DNA of 64,000 nucleotides from Streptomyces dengpaensis (GTDB lineage: Bacteria; Actinomycetota; Actinomycetes; Streptomycetales; Streptomycetaceae). Both the position numbers and the translations under genes were made by a program. This document shows, piece by piece, positions 45,379 to 57,500 of this stretch. The notes under the pieces were generated by a model. That model was not told where the DNA came from and did no database searches. It saw only the letters and a list, made by a program, of their open reading frames with translations. The first letter of the stretch is position 1; the number at the start of each line of letters is the position of its first letter. Where the stretch lies: assembly GCF_002946835.1 (NCBI RefSeq), contig NZ_CP026652.1, positions 5,022,001 to 5,086,000 on the forward strand, written 5' to 3'.

Positions 45379-45876
45379 TCAGCCGGGGATGTTGTCGAAC
45401 GGGGCGGTCAACTGGCGTAGCAGGGCCGCCAGTTCGATCCGCTGGGCGCGTGACAGTTCCCCGAGGATCGCACGCTCCTGGTCCAGCAGGCCTGCCAGGG
45501 CCTGGTCCGCGCGGTCGCGGCCCTCGTCCGTCAGACGTACGAGCACGCCTCTGCGGTCGCTCGGGTCGGGGAGGCGCTCCACCAGGCCCTTCTTCGCCAG
45601 CCGGTCGATGCGGTTCGTCATCGTGCCCGAGGTGACCAGGGTCTGGGTGAGCAGTTGGCCGGGGGAGAGCTGGTAGGGGGTTCCCGCGCGCCGCAGCGCC
45701 GTCAGGACGTCGAACTCCCAGGGTTCCAGGCTGTGCTCGGAGAACGCCAGGCGGCGGGCACGGTCCAGATGCCGGGCCAGTCTGCTCACCCGGCTGAGCA
45801 CCTCGAGCGGTTCCACGTCGAGGTCAGGGCGCTCCCGGCGCCACGCTCCGACCAGCCGATCGACCTCGTCCTCCAT
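45379..45876 (-). CDS. tamR: MarR-family regulator, TamR-like
   Basis: About 165 residues of the MarR fold (LEPWEFDVLTALRRAG, LTQTLVTSGTMTNRIDRLAK, PDPSDRRGVLVRLTDEGR). Divergent from a trans-aconitate methyltransferase gene with two palindromic operators between; this arrangement defines Streptomyces TamR, whose DNA binding is relieved by trans-aconitate and related TCA intermediates. The name is by context plus similarity. No strong ribosome site at ATG 45876 or 45885. Confidence 0.82.
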   Translation of the reverse strand: MEDEVDRLVGAWRRERPDLDVEPLEVLSRVSRLARHLDRARRLAFSEHSLEPWEFDVLTALRRAGTPYQLSPGQLLTQTLVTSGTMTNRIDRLAKKGLVERLPDPSDRRGVLVRLTDEGRDRADQALAGLLDQERAILGELSRAQRIELAALLRQLTAPFDNIPG

Positions 45877-45897
45877 GAGGATCATTGTAATGGTTCT

Positions 45898-45924
45898 GTC
45901 GACATGAAGTCTCTTGATGTCGAC
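45898..45924. promoter_or_regulatory. TamR-type operator 1
   Basis: Perfect inverted arms GTCGACAT and ATGTCGAC flanking an 11-base centre that itself contains CTCTTG. It begins 22 bases before the tamR start, where it would mediate autorepression. Confidence 0.55.
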
Positions 45925-45937
45925 CCTCTTGTTGTTG

Positions 45938-45957
45938 AATCTCTTGATATCGAGATT
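45938..45957. promoter_or_regulatory. TamR-type operator 2
   Basis: AATCTCTTGATATCGAGATT, a near-perfect palindrome centred on GATATC, 57 bases before the tam start. The TCTTGAT core is shared with operator 1 and with what I recall of the published TamR site. Confidence 0.65.
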
Positions 45958-46013
45958 CTATGCTCGGGGTATCGCGTACGGCTGACAGCGACCGACCTCG
46001 AGGAGGCTCACCC

Positions 46014-46826
46014 ATGCCTGCCGCCACCTGGGATCCCGCCCAGTATCTCCGCCACGCGGAGCACCGCACCCGCCCCTTCGCCGACCTCCTCGCCCGCGTC
46101 CCCGCGCTGCCCCGTGACCCGGCCCGCATCGCCGACCTCGGCTGCGGCCCCGGCAACGTCACCGTCCAGCTCGCCGAACGCTGGCCCGCCGCGCACATCA
46201 CCGGCTACGACAACTCCCCGGAGATGCTCGCCAGGACCGAGGAGTACGCCGGCCCCACGTCCGGCGGCGGCCGGCTCGACTTCGCCCACGCCGACCTCAC
46301 GACGTGGGTGCCCCCGCAGACGTACGACCTGATCGTGTCGAACGCGGCGCTGCAGTGGGTGCCGGGGCATCTCGGCTCCTTCCCGGCCTGGCTCGACGCA
46401 CTCGCCCCGGGCGGCACCTTCGCCTTCCAGGTTCCGCACAACATCGACGCGCCCCTGCACGCGCTGTTGCGCGAACTCGCCGCCACCGCCCGCTGGAAGG
46501 GCCGCGTGGAGGGCGTACTGCGGCACGAGGACTCCGTCCACGATCCTCTGGTGTACCTCGACCGGCTGGCCCGCCTCGGCTGCCGCGAGGTCGATGTGTG
46601 GGAGACGGCGTACCTGCAGGTGCTGGCGGGCGAGGATCCGGTTCTCGACTGGGCGAAGGGCACGGCACTGCGGCCCGTCCTCACCGTCCTCGCCGAGGAC
46701 CCGGAGGCCCGGGATGCCTTCGTCGCCGAGTACCGGGATCTGCTGCGCGGCGCCTATCCGGCTCAGTCGTACGGGACTGTCCTGCCGTTCCGGCGGCTGT
46801 TCGCCGTGGCGCGGAAAGCGGGGTGA
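46014..46826 (+). CDS. tam: Trans-aconitate 2-methyltransferase
   Basis: A 270-residue class I SAM methyltransferase: SAM motif IADLGCGPGNVTVQLAERWP, then YDNSPEML, VSNAALQWVPGH and FAFQVPHNIDAP, matching Tam. It methyl-esterifies trans-aconitate, which otherwise inhibits aconitase. GAGGAGG lies 7 bases before the ATG. Confidence 0.92.
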   Translation: MPAATWDPAQYLRHAEHRTRPFADLLARVPALPRDPARIADLGCGPGNVTVQLAERWPAAHITGYDNSPEMLARTEEYAGPTSGGGRLDFAHADLTTWVPPQTYDLIVSNAALQWVPGHLGSFPAWLDALAPGGTFAFQVPHNIDAPLHALLRELAATARWKGRVEGVLRHEDSVHDPLVYLDRLARLGCREVDVWETAYLQVLAGEDPVLDWAKGTALRPVLTVLAEDPEARDAFVAEYRDLLRGAYPAQSYGTVLPFRRLFAVARKAG

Positions 46827-46842
46827 CGCTTGCCGCCGAGAG

Positions 46843-46948
46843 GGTTTTTCGCCCCCTCCGCCCCTTCCCGTCCCGTCCCCGGGGGCTGCCGCCCCCAGAC
46901 CCCCGCTGTCGCGCTTCGCGCTCGTCCTCAAAGGCCGGACGGGCTCAG
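46843..46948. repeat. Dispersed intergenic repeat, copy D (between tam and TetR gene)
   Basis: Full-length copy: TTTTTCGCCCCCTCCGCCCC, CCGTCCCGTCCCC, a GGGGGCTGCCGCCCCC hairpin, AGACCCCCGCTGTCGCGC and CTCGTCCTCAAAGGCCGG, then ACGGGCT. It lies between convergent genes, where it may serve as a terminator. Confidence 0.75.
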
Positions 46949-46974
46949 AACCAGCCCCTCCGCGCTGAGGACGT

Positions 46975-47655
46975 CTACGCCTTGCGGTGGCCTATCAGGC
47001 GTGGCTTCGGCTCCAGGCCGTCCAGGCCGTGCCAGGCGAGGTTCACCAGGTGGGCGGCGACCTCGGCCTTGCGGGGTTTGCGGACGTCCAGCCACCACTG
47101 GCCGGTCAGGGCGACCATGCCGACCAGGGCCTGGGCGTACAGCGGGGCCAGTTTCGGGTCGAAGCCGCGGCTTTTGAATTCGCGGCCCAGGATGTCCTCC
47201 ACCTGGGTGGCGATGTCCGAGATCAACGACGCGAACGAACCCGTCGACTGGGGGATCGGGGAGTCGCGGACGAGGATGCGGAAGCCGTCCGTGTACTCCT
47301 CGATGTAGTCGAGGAGGGCGAAGGCGGCCTGTTCGCACAGTTCGCGGGGATGGCCGGCGGTCAGGGAGCCGGTCACCATGTCCAGCAGGCGGCGCATCTC
47401 GCGGTCCACCACCACCGCGTACAGGCCCTCCTTGCCGCCGAAGTGCTCGTACACCACCGGCTTGGAGACCCCGGCCTTCGCCGCGATCTCCTCCACCGAC
47501 GTGCCTTCGAAGCCCTTGGCCGCGAACAGGGTGCGGCCGATCTCCAGCAGCTGCTGACGGCGCTCGGCACCGGTCATGCGGGTGCGGCGCGTGCGCCGCG
47601 GCTTTTCGTTGCTGCTCGGGGTTCTGCTGGAGTCGGTCGCCACGCCGTCAATCAT
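46975..47655 (-). CDS. TetR-family regulator of the adjacent desaturase (inferred)
   Basis: 226 residues with a TetR HTH (RRQQLLEIGRTLFAAKGFEG, TSVEEIAAKAGVSKPVVYEHF) and a ligand domain. The start overlaps the desaturase stop by 8 bases, so the two are co-translated. Paired operator-like palindromes sit upstream of the desaturase. Likely senses acyl-CoA or membrane state, like DesT-type repressors; inference. Confidence 0.88.
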   Translation of the reverse strand: MIDGVATDSSRTPSSNEKPRRTRRTRMTGAERRQQLLEIGRTLFAAKGFEGTSVEEIAAKAGVSKPVVYEHFGGKEGLYAVVVDREMRRLLDMVTGSLTAGHPRELCEQAAFALLDYIEEYTDGFRILVRDSPIPQSTGSFASLISDIATQVEDILGREFKSRGFDPKLAPLYAQALVGMVALTGQWWLDVRKPRKAEVAAHLVNLAWHGLDGLEPKPRLIGHRKA

Positions 47656-48661
47656 GCCGCGTCAGCGGTTTCCGGCTTGCGCGGGAGCCGGACGGGTCGG
47701 GGTTGCGGCGGGAATCGATACGCGACCGTGACGGCCAGCGCACGTCGTACGCCCAGCCCAGCTGCTCGCACCAGCGGATGATCCGCGCCGAGGAGTCCAG
47801 CTGGCCGCGCTGCACACCGTGGCGCGCCGAGGTCGGGTCGGCGTGGTGCAGGTTGTGCCAGGACTCGCCGCAGGAGAGCACGGCCAGCCACCACACGTTG
47901 CCCGAACGGTCACGCGACTTGAAGGGGCGCTTGCCGACCGCGTGGCAGATCGAGTTGATCGACCACGTCACGTGGTGCAGCAGAGCCACCCGTACGAGTG
48001 AGCCCCAGAAGAAACCGGTGAAGGCGCCCCACCACGACATCGTCGCCAGGCCCCCGATCAGCGGCGGCAGCGCGAGTGACAGCAACGTCCAGTAGATGAA
48101 CTGGCGGGAGATCGCACGGATCGCCGGGTCCTTGATCAGATCCGGCGCGTACTTGTCCTGCGGAGTCCGCTCCTCGTCGAACATCCAGGCGATGTGTGCC
48201 CACCACAGGCCCTTGATCAGGGCCGGAACCGTCTCGCCGTAGCGCCACGGGGAGTGCGGGTCACCCTCCGCGTCGGAGAACTTATGGTGCTTGCGGTGGT
48301 CGGCGACCCAGCGGACCAGGGGTCCCTCGACCGCCATCGAGCCGGCGATGGCGAGCGCGATCCGCAGCGGGCGTTTCGCCTTGAAGGACCCGTGCGTGAA
48401 GTAGCGGTGGTAGCCGATCGTGACGCCGTGGCACCCCAGGTAGTAGAAGAAGACCAGCAGGCCGAGATCCAGCCAGCTCACCCCCCGGCCCCAGGCCAGG
48501 GGCACCGCCGCGACCAGCGCGAGGAACGGGACGATGATGAAGAGGAGAAGGGTGATCTGTTCGAGTGACCCCTTCTTCTCGCCGCCCAGCGTGGCGGAGG
48601 GGAGGGAGGTGTCGTTGTTCGCCTGTGGGGCGTCGTCGATCACATCGGAGCTCGTGGTCAT
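47648..48661 (-). CDS. Membrane acyl-CoA/fatty acid desaturase
   Basis: 337 residues. The three histidine boxes of delta-9 type desaturases are HRYFTH (in GYHRYFTHGSF), HRKHH and HNLHH, with four hydrophobic segments. It introduces a cis double bond into membrane fatty acids, probably for membrane fluidity. ATG 48661 is used; the open frame to 48832 runs through the operators. First gene of a two-gene unit with the TetR regulator. Confidence 0.92.
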   Translation of the reverse strand: MTTSSDVIDDAPQANNDTSLPSATLGGEKKGSLEQITLLLFIIVPFLALVAAVPLAWGRGVSWLDLGLLVFFYYLGCHGVTIGYHRYFTHGSFKAKRPLRIALAIAGSMAVEGPLVRWVADHRKHHKFSDAEGDPHSPWRYGETVPALIKGLWWAHIAWMFDEERTPQDKYAPDLIKDPAIRAISRQFIYWTLLSLALPPLIGGLATMSWWGAFTGFFWGSLVRVALLHHVTWSINSICHAVGKRPFKSRDRSGNVWWLAVLSCGESWHNLHHADPTSARHGVQRGQLDSSARIIRWCEQLGWAYDVRWPSRSRIDSRRNPDPSGSRASRKPLTRHD

Positions 48662-48743
48662 GGGCGTCCCCTGTGGGGTTTCGAGGGTGTGGAGAGTGGC
48701 CGAGCGCGGAACACCAGGGTCCGCCCTCCGTCTGACGGGAAGA

Positions 48744-48775
48744 CCTACGGCTCCGTAACCTACGGCGTCGTAAGT
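48744..48775. promoter_or_regulatory. Tandem TetR-type operators upstream of the desaturase
   Basis: TACGGCTCCGTA (48746-48757) and TACGGCGTCGTA (48761-48772) are adjacent imperfect palindromes with CCTACGG/CCGTAA half-sites and 15-bp centre spacing. They lie 85-115 bases before the desaturase ATG. The rest of 48662-48996 shows no gene; its right end leads into ppc. Confidence 0.6.
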
Positions 48776-48996
48776 ATGGCAGCGCGTAGCTTGGCGGCAA
48801 GAGCCCGTGAGCCTGCGCGTCCCTGTGGACACCTATCCTTGGAGTCGGTCGGACAGCGCGGTCCGTTCTGTTTTCTTCCCGGATGCCACGTCCCTAAGCG
48901 GCAACCGCCGCGCGGTCGCCACCCGGGTTTCCTCCCAGACGAGCTTCAGACGAGCTTCCACACTCTTCAGACGCAACACTGCAAGGAGCCGCACCT

Positions 48997-51729
<2,733 letters not shown>

Positions 51730-51738
51730 GCGTGTGCC

Positions 51739-51780
51739 GGCGCCCCCGTGTTGTCGTACGTACGAGAACACGGGGGCGCC
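51739..51780. terminator. 42-bp palindromic hairpin between convergent ppc and surface-protein genes
   Basis: GGCGCCCCCGTGTT pairs with AACACGGGGGCGCC, and the interior TCGTACGTACGA is itself a perfect palindrome. Only one internal mismatch (G opposite G). Starts 9 bases after the ppc stop and ends 8 bases from the other gene's stop, so it is a shared bidirectional terminator. Confidence 0.92.
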
Positions 51781-51788
51781 GCCGTGTA

Positions 51789-52469
51789 TCAGCCCTGGTT
51801 CGCCTTGCGGCGGCGGAACACCAGGTAGCCGCCCGCGGCGACGAGCGCGGCCGCCGCGGCCGAGAGAGCGCCGACCGGGGCGCCGCTGCCGGTCTCGGCG
51901 AGGTCGCCGCCGCCCTGCGCGGACGGGGCGGAGGACGGGGACGCCGCTTCGGACGTGGACGAGGTCGGAGCGGCGCTCGCATCCGCGGCGCCGGTCGCGG
52001 AGGCGGACGGCGTGGCGGACGGCGTCGCCGAGCCGGACGGCGCGGTGCCGCCCTTCTCGTCGTCCGTGCAGTCCGTCCAGAACACCTTGTGCTTCGCGGA
52101 GCCGTTCTCGCCGTCGAAGTTCCAGAACAGCTTGTAGTGCCCGTCGGGCAGGGACAGGTCCGCGGTGCGGCCGTGGCCGTCGGCGTCCAGCGTGAGCGCG
52201 CCGGACTTCACGGTCTCGCCCTTGGTCGCGGCGGTCGGTGCCCAGGCCTCGATGTGCCAGTCGACCTGCTGCGTGCCGTCGAAGCCGAAGGCGTCGAGGT
52301 AGAAGGTGCAGACGTGCGGCTCGTTCTTGCGAAGCTCCTCGCCTGTGGTGGCGTCGTGGATCTTCACTGTGCCGTTGTCGCCGGGGGCGGTGGCGTGGGC
52401 GGAGGGAGCGATCAGCAGGGCTGCTGAGGCGGCGGCGACGAGGGAGCCGGCGCGGGTGAGGGTACGCAT
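51789..52469 (-). CDS. Sortase-anchored surface protein (LAETG motif)
   Basis: 226 residues: signal peptide (1-26, ending SAHA), an extracellular beta-rich domain with two Cys (HVCTFYLDAFGFDG ... VFWTDCTDD), a Ser/Ala/Pro-rich stalk (about 140-185), the LAETG sorting signal (190-194), a hydrophobic helix and RRRK. LAxTG is the class E sortase motif of Streptomyces. The globular domain resembles conserved Streptomyces secreted proteins of unknown function. Confidence 0.88.
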   Translation of the reverse strand: MRTLTRAGSLVAAASAALLIAPSAHATAPGDNGTVKIHDATTGEELRKNEPHVCTFYLDAFGFDGTQQVDWHIEAWAPTAATKGETVKSGALTLDADGHGRTADLSLPDGHYKLFWNFDGENGSAKHKVFWTDCTDDEKGGTAPSGSATPSATPSASATGAADASAAPTSSTSEAASPSSAPSAQGGGDLAETGSGAPVGALSAAAAALVAAGGYLVFRRRKANQG

Positions 52470-52668
52470 GGGCAGTCCGTCTTCGAGAGAGGGAACGGAA
52501 GGTGTGGAGGGGGCGGCTCAGCTTCCTGTTCCGCTGACAGCCGGTCAAGCCGAAGCTGGCCCCATACGCGCCCTGTGTGTCGTATCGCCCCAATGGTCAC
52601 GGATAACGATCAGGGAACGCACAGATCTTCCACGAATGTGGAGACGGGCGAAGTGGTCTTTGCCCTGG

Positions 52669-53154
52669 TCACAGAACCAGAAACGTCGCCGTCAGCTGGG
52701 CGATCCCCACCCCCGCCATCACCCATGCCGCGCGGGTGAGCCGCAGGCCGCCCGCGACCACCACGGAGGTGAGCAGCAGCGCGCCGCCGAGCGGGACCCA
52801 GGCGTAGAGGAGGCCGGCCGGGCCGCTGCGGACGACCTTGCTGCTGCCGGGCTTGACGGTGACCGTGTACGTGCCGCCCTTCTTCACCGCGACCGACGAC
52901 TCGATGGTGACGCGCGCCCGTGCCGTCGACCCCACCGACACCGGCGTGTACGGCCCCGTACAACGCTCGCCCGAGCACGCCTTCACGGTGATCGTCCCCT
53001 GTTCCCGGCCCTTGCTCAGCATCACGTGCTGGGCGGTGTCCCAGGAGGCCCAGACGCCCGCGATCAGGATCAGCGCCGCGACCGCGCTCATCGCCGCGAT
53101 CCGTCCGAACCGCAGCGCGGCGTACGCGCTCTGACTGGAGGTGACGGCAGGCAT
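52669..53154 (-). CDS. Membrane protein of unknown function
   Basis: About 161 residues: N-terminal helix (IAAMSAVAALILIAGVWASW), an extracytoplasmic domain with a Cys pair (VKACSGERCTGPY), then two C-terminal helices. AAGGA precedes ATG 53154; ATG 53181 is also in frame. It diverges from the hydrolase/caspase module, with 146 bases between the starts. No family recognised. Confidence 0.7.
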   Translation of the reverse strand: MPAVTSSQSAYAALRFGRIAAMSAVAALILIAGVWASWDTAQHVMLSKGREQGTITVKACSGERCTGPYTPVSVGSTARARVTIESSVAVKKGGTYTVTVKPGSSKVVRSGPAGLLYAWVPLGGALLLTSVVVAGGLRLTRAAWVMAGVGIAQLTATFLVL

Positions 53155-53300
53155 GGCCGCGATCCTTGGCCATGGGGTCACTGGAAGTCAATGTTGGTCC
53201 GATCGGGAACTTCAGAGCCATCCCGCAACTTCCTTAAAATGAACGGGACATGGCAGTGAAGCCATGACGGACTTCGGACTTCGGGCTTCGGGGGAGAGCG

Positions 53301-54539
53301 ATGAGCGCGTTGCTGTTCATTCACGGTACGGGCGTACGGCAGCCGGCCTACGGAGAGACGCTGACACTGCTGCGCGACCGGCTCGGAGCCATCGTCCCCG
53401 GCACCCCGGTGCACGACTGCTACTGGGGCGACGCCTTCGGTGTGCCGCCGAACGTGGGGACCGCGGTGCTGCCCGGCGCTCCCGTCCCCGCGCCCGAACC
53501 GGAACCCGAACCGGAACCCGTCGTGGTCGAGGAACTCGCCGAGGACGACCGGGACGCCGTGACCTGGGGTGTGCTCTACGAGGACCCGCTGGTGCCGCTC
53601 CGCCGCCAGAAGGGGGACGACGGCGGTCTCGACGACGCCGGAGGCCTGATGCTCGGCGACCGCTCGGGCAAGCGGGTCGAGGACCGCGCGCGTGCTCTCG
53701 CCGCCGGCCCCCCGGCCCCGCTGGAGCGGCTCCTCGACATCGCGGGCGCCCGCGAGGAGTTCGCCGTCGCCCTGACGACCGTCCTCGACAGCCCCGAAGG
53801 CAGCGACGCCCTCACGCACGGGCTGGGCCCCGGCCAGCTGCCCCAGGCGGTCGCCACCGCGGCCGTCGCCCAGCTCGCCGGCAGCGCCCAGCGGCGTGGC
53901 GCGCCCCTGCTGTGGACCAAGGACGAGCGCGACGAGGCCGTCCGGATCATCACCGGCGAACTCGGCGGCCAGACCCGCGGAGTGGGCTTCTTCCTGGTCC
54001 TCGGGCACGGCTACGTCGCCCACAAACTCGGCGTGATGCGCGCGCTCGAGAAGCGCCGGGCATGGCTGATGACACGCAGCCACCCCAACGCCGGCGACAT
54101 CCTCAAGTACCTGGCGCGCGGCCACGGCCTGCGCACCCTCATCAAGGACCGCGTCACCGAGGTCGCCCGCACCCACGGCCCCGTCGTGCTGCTCGCGCAC
54201 AGCCTCGGCGGCATCGCCGCCGTGGACCTGCTCGCCCAGGAGGAACTGCCCGGCGTACGGCATCTGGTCACCGTCGGATCGCAGGCCGCCCACCTGCACG
54301 AGATCGGCGCGCTGCCCGGCCTGGTCCCCGGCAGCCCGCTGCCCGGGCACTTCCCCGCCTGGACCAACGTGTACGACCGCCGCGACCTGCTCGGCTTCAC
54401 CGCCGAACCGGTGTTCCCCGGGCGCGTGACGGACATCGAGCTGTCCAGCGGACAGCCCTTCCCTGCCGCGCACAGCGGCTACTTCCCCAACCCGGAGGTC
54501 CACCGGCTGCTCGCGGGCATCCTGCAGAGCGGCGCATGA
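53301..54539 (+). CDS. Alpha/beta-hydrolase-like protein, partner of the caspase-STAND gene
   Basis: 412 residues. It begins with the beta-strand/oxyanion-loop pattern ALLFIHGTGVRQ, and the nucleophile elbow is VVLLAHSLGGIAAVDLL. Candidate acid and base residues are in WTNVYDRRDLLG and PAAHSGYF near the C-terminus. This layout fits a lipase/esterase-like serine hydrolase. A Pro-Glu repeat (PEPEPEPEP) and a long acidic insert (about 60-130) split the N-terminal part. GGGGAG precedes the ATG. The stop overlaps the next start (ATGA), so the two proteins are made together. A membrane-lipid or protein substrate is possible; unknown. Confidence 0.75.
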   Translation: MSALLFIHGTGVRQPAYGETLTLLRDRLGAIVPGTPVHDCYWGDAFGVPPNVGTAVLPGAPVPAPEPEPEPEPVVVEELAEDDRDAVTWGVLYEDPLVPLRRQKGDDGGLDDAGGLMLGDRSGKRVEDRARALAAGPPAPLERLLDIAGAREEFAVALTTVLDSPEGSDALTHGLGPGQLPQAVATAAVAQLAGSAQRRGAPLLWTKDERDEAVRIITGELGGQTRGVGFFLVLGHGYVAHKLGVMRALEKRRAWLMTRSHPNAGDILKYLARGHGLRTLIKDRVTEVARTHGPVVLLAHSLGGIAAVDLLAQEELPGVRHLVTVGSQAAHLHEIGALPGLVPGSPLPGHFPAWTNVYDRRDLLGFTAEPVFPGRVTDIELSSGQPFPAAHSGYFPNPEVHRLLAGILQSGA

Positions 54540-57500
54540 GCCCGCAGCCGCCCCAGCTCGATCCGGAACGGACCTTCGCGCTGCTCGTCGCCGTGGAGAC
54601 GTACACCCACCGGAAGATCACCGATCTCGACGGTCCCGCCCAGGACGCCCTCGGCCACGCCCAGTGGCTGCTCGACAGCGGCGTACCCGCGCGGAACATC
54701 CGGCTGTGCGTCTCCGCCATGCGCCACAACGACACCGACGTCCGCACCCGGGCCCACGCCATGGGCATCCCCGTCCTGCCCGCCACCCACGACGCGGTGT
54801 GGACGATCATCGACAAGGAGCTGCCCGAACGCCACGACGACCTGCTGTGGTTCGCCTGGAGCGGGCACGGGGCGCTCGATCCGCGCAGCGACGAACACCA
54901 TCTGTTCTACGCCGACGCCGCCCCCGACCGGGAGTACACCCTCAACCTGGACAACCTCCAAAAGGCACTCCAGCACAGCACCCGCTTCCAGAACACCGGG
55001 CGCAAGGCGCTCTTCGTCGACGCCTGCCGGGGCTTCATGGCCACCGTCGGCGGCTACGCCGGCAGCCACCTCTCCGTCCCCGCCCCCGGTGAGGGAGCCC
55101 AGTCACTCCTGCTGAACATGTACGCGGTCCAGGACGGCGCCCTCGCCAACAGCGACCCGGACGGCGGGGCCTTCACCCGCGCCCTGCTCGACGAGCTGAA
55201 CTCCGCCACTGCATCGGCGAGCGCCTGGCCACCGGACCTCACCCAGCTGATCGAACCGGTCCGGGCCCGCACCGCCGACCTCGCCGGCCGGCAGACCCCC
55301 CGCATCGACGCCCGCGACTGGAACGGCACCCCCTACCGATGGGACGCGCCCACCCCGCGCGCCCCCGGACTCCTCGACCACCGCGAGGCCCTGCGCAAAC
55401 TCGGCCCCAAGGGCACCTACCTCAGCGGCGACACGCTCCCCTACGTCGCCCCCGACAACCCCGACGACCGCGCCCACCCCGACAACCTGCTGGCCCGGCT
55501 CGCCGACCCGCCCACCACCTCCGGATACGGCGGACCCCTGCGCGGCGTCCTGCTCACCGCACCCGCCGGCGCCGGAAAAACTCGTACCTGCCTGGAAGTT
55601 GCCCGGCGCGCCCACGAGAAGAAGTGGCAGGTACTGCACCTCGAACAGGACGCCGGACTCTCCGCCGCCGACCTGCTCGCCGAAGTCCAGGAAGAGATCA
55701 AGGCCCGGCCCGACCGGCCCCTCCTGCTGATCTTCGACTACCTCGACCAGCACCAGGGCCTCGACCTCAAAGCCCTCGTCCGCGACCTCTACACCGAGGA
55801 CCAGGCCGGCGGACGCATCGCCTGCCTCGCCTCCGTGCGCCCCGGCGCCCTGCGCGACGTCCGCAAACACGGCTCCCAGGACCTCTTCGAGGAAATCGGT
55901 CTCTCCCAGGACGACGCCTACCGGGAGGCCGTCGCCGCACAGATCTTCGCCAAGGCCGCACCCCGCGCCCTCGAAGCCTGGGGCTACCCGAAGATGGCCG
56001 AGATCTGCGGAGAACGGCCCATCTTCGCCCTGCTGCACGCCCTCGCCGTGGAACAACTCGTCGGCCCCGACGGACCACCGGCCGCCCCACCCCGCCCCCG
56101 CGACCTCGTCAACTGGCTCGACCGGCGCACCCCCGAAGGCCTCGGCTCCCAGCCCGACGGAACCCCAGACCGCACCGCGCTGCTCGCCGCCACCGTCGCC
56201 GCCCTCTCCTGCGCCCAGGAGCGGCAAGCCGTCGAAGCGGCCGTCGACCGGTTCCTGGACTCCTACGCCCGCGAACCCGACGACGACGGCGAAACCATCG
56301 TCAACCATCTCGAAGCGCTCGGCTGGCTCGTGCCCACCAAGGCCGACAGCCCCGACACCATCGACACCGTCCACGACATCGTCACCGACGCCTTCCTCCA
56401 GCAGACCTGTCTGAAGGACGACGTATCCGTCCACTCCGCCACCCTGCGCAAACTCCTCGCCGCACTCCTCGGCGACCTGCGCTCCTTCCGCCGGGCCACC
56501 CGACACCTCACCCGCTGGGCCGCCGATCTCCACGAGCAGGCACAGGAACGGCTCGCGGCAGCCTGTTCACGCTGGCTGGGTGAGCACGCCGAGGCCTTCG
56601 TGGCCATGCTGCTCACCGCTCCCGAGCACGGCATGCGCCTCCTCGTGGCGATGATCTCCACCACCCCCTGGCGGCAAGGGATCACCGACAACTGGGACAC
56701 CGTCATCGCCCCCTGGACGCGAGAGGTTCCCCAGCCCGCCCTCACCCGCGTCTTCCTCGCCAACGCCATCCGCAACTGCGACGACCGCCCGCCCGCCCCC
56801 CTCACGGCCGCCGCGCTGACCTGGCTGGACGAGAACGCCACCACCGACATCGACGCCGTCCACCTGATCAACAACCTGGCCCGCCCGCTGGCCGACGAGG
56901 ACCGCGACCACCTCGAAGCCCGCACCCGCGACTGGCTCCAGAAGTACGGGACCACCGCTGAGGCCCGCATACGCGTCGAAGCCCTGCTCCAGGTCGACGA
57001 CCACCGCCCGGCCATGGCGGAGGAGATCACCCGCACCGCCATCGCACTGGCCGAGCGATTCCCCCGCGACCTCGGCACCGAACGCCTGCTGATCCCCCTG
57101 CTGCGATCCCGCCACGTGGCCGAGGACGACTGGCGCCGTATCTCCACCGCCACACAACAGTGGCTCAAGGAACACCAGACCCGCGAACGCGCCGCGTTCG
57201 TCCTCTCCGCGGCGCTGCGCCAACGCGAGATCCCCGCCTCCGGCGCCGAGTACATCGTCCGGCTCGGCTTCGGCTGGCTCGTCGTCCACAGCCCCAAACA
57301 ACTCGCCAACTACGTACTCGCCGCCATCGTCGGCCGCAACGACCTCCCCAACATCAAGCTCGTCCGCAAAGCCGCCGAGTCCGCCCACACCTGGCTTGTC
57401 GACCACGGCACACGACCGGCGGCGTCCTTCGTCCTCGCCCGGCTGCTCCACCGCGCCGGCACCGGCACCGACCCGTACGACCCGGGAAAGACCGTCGACC

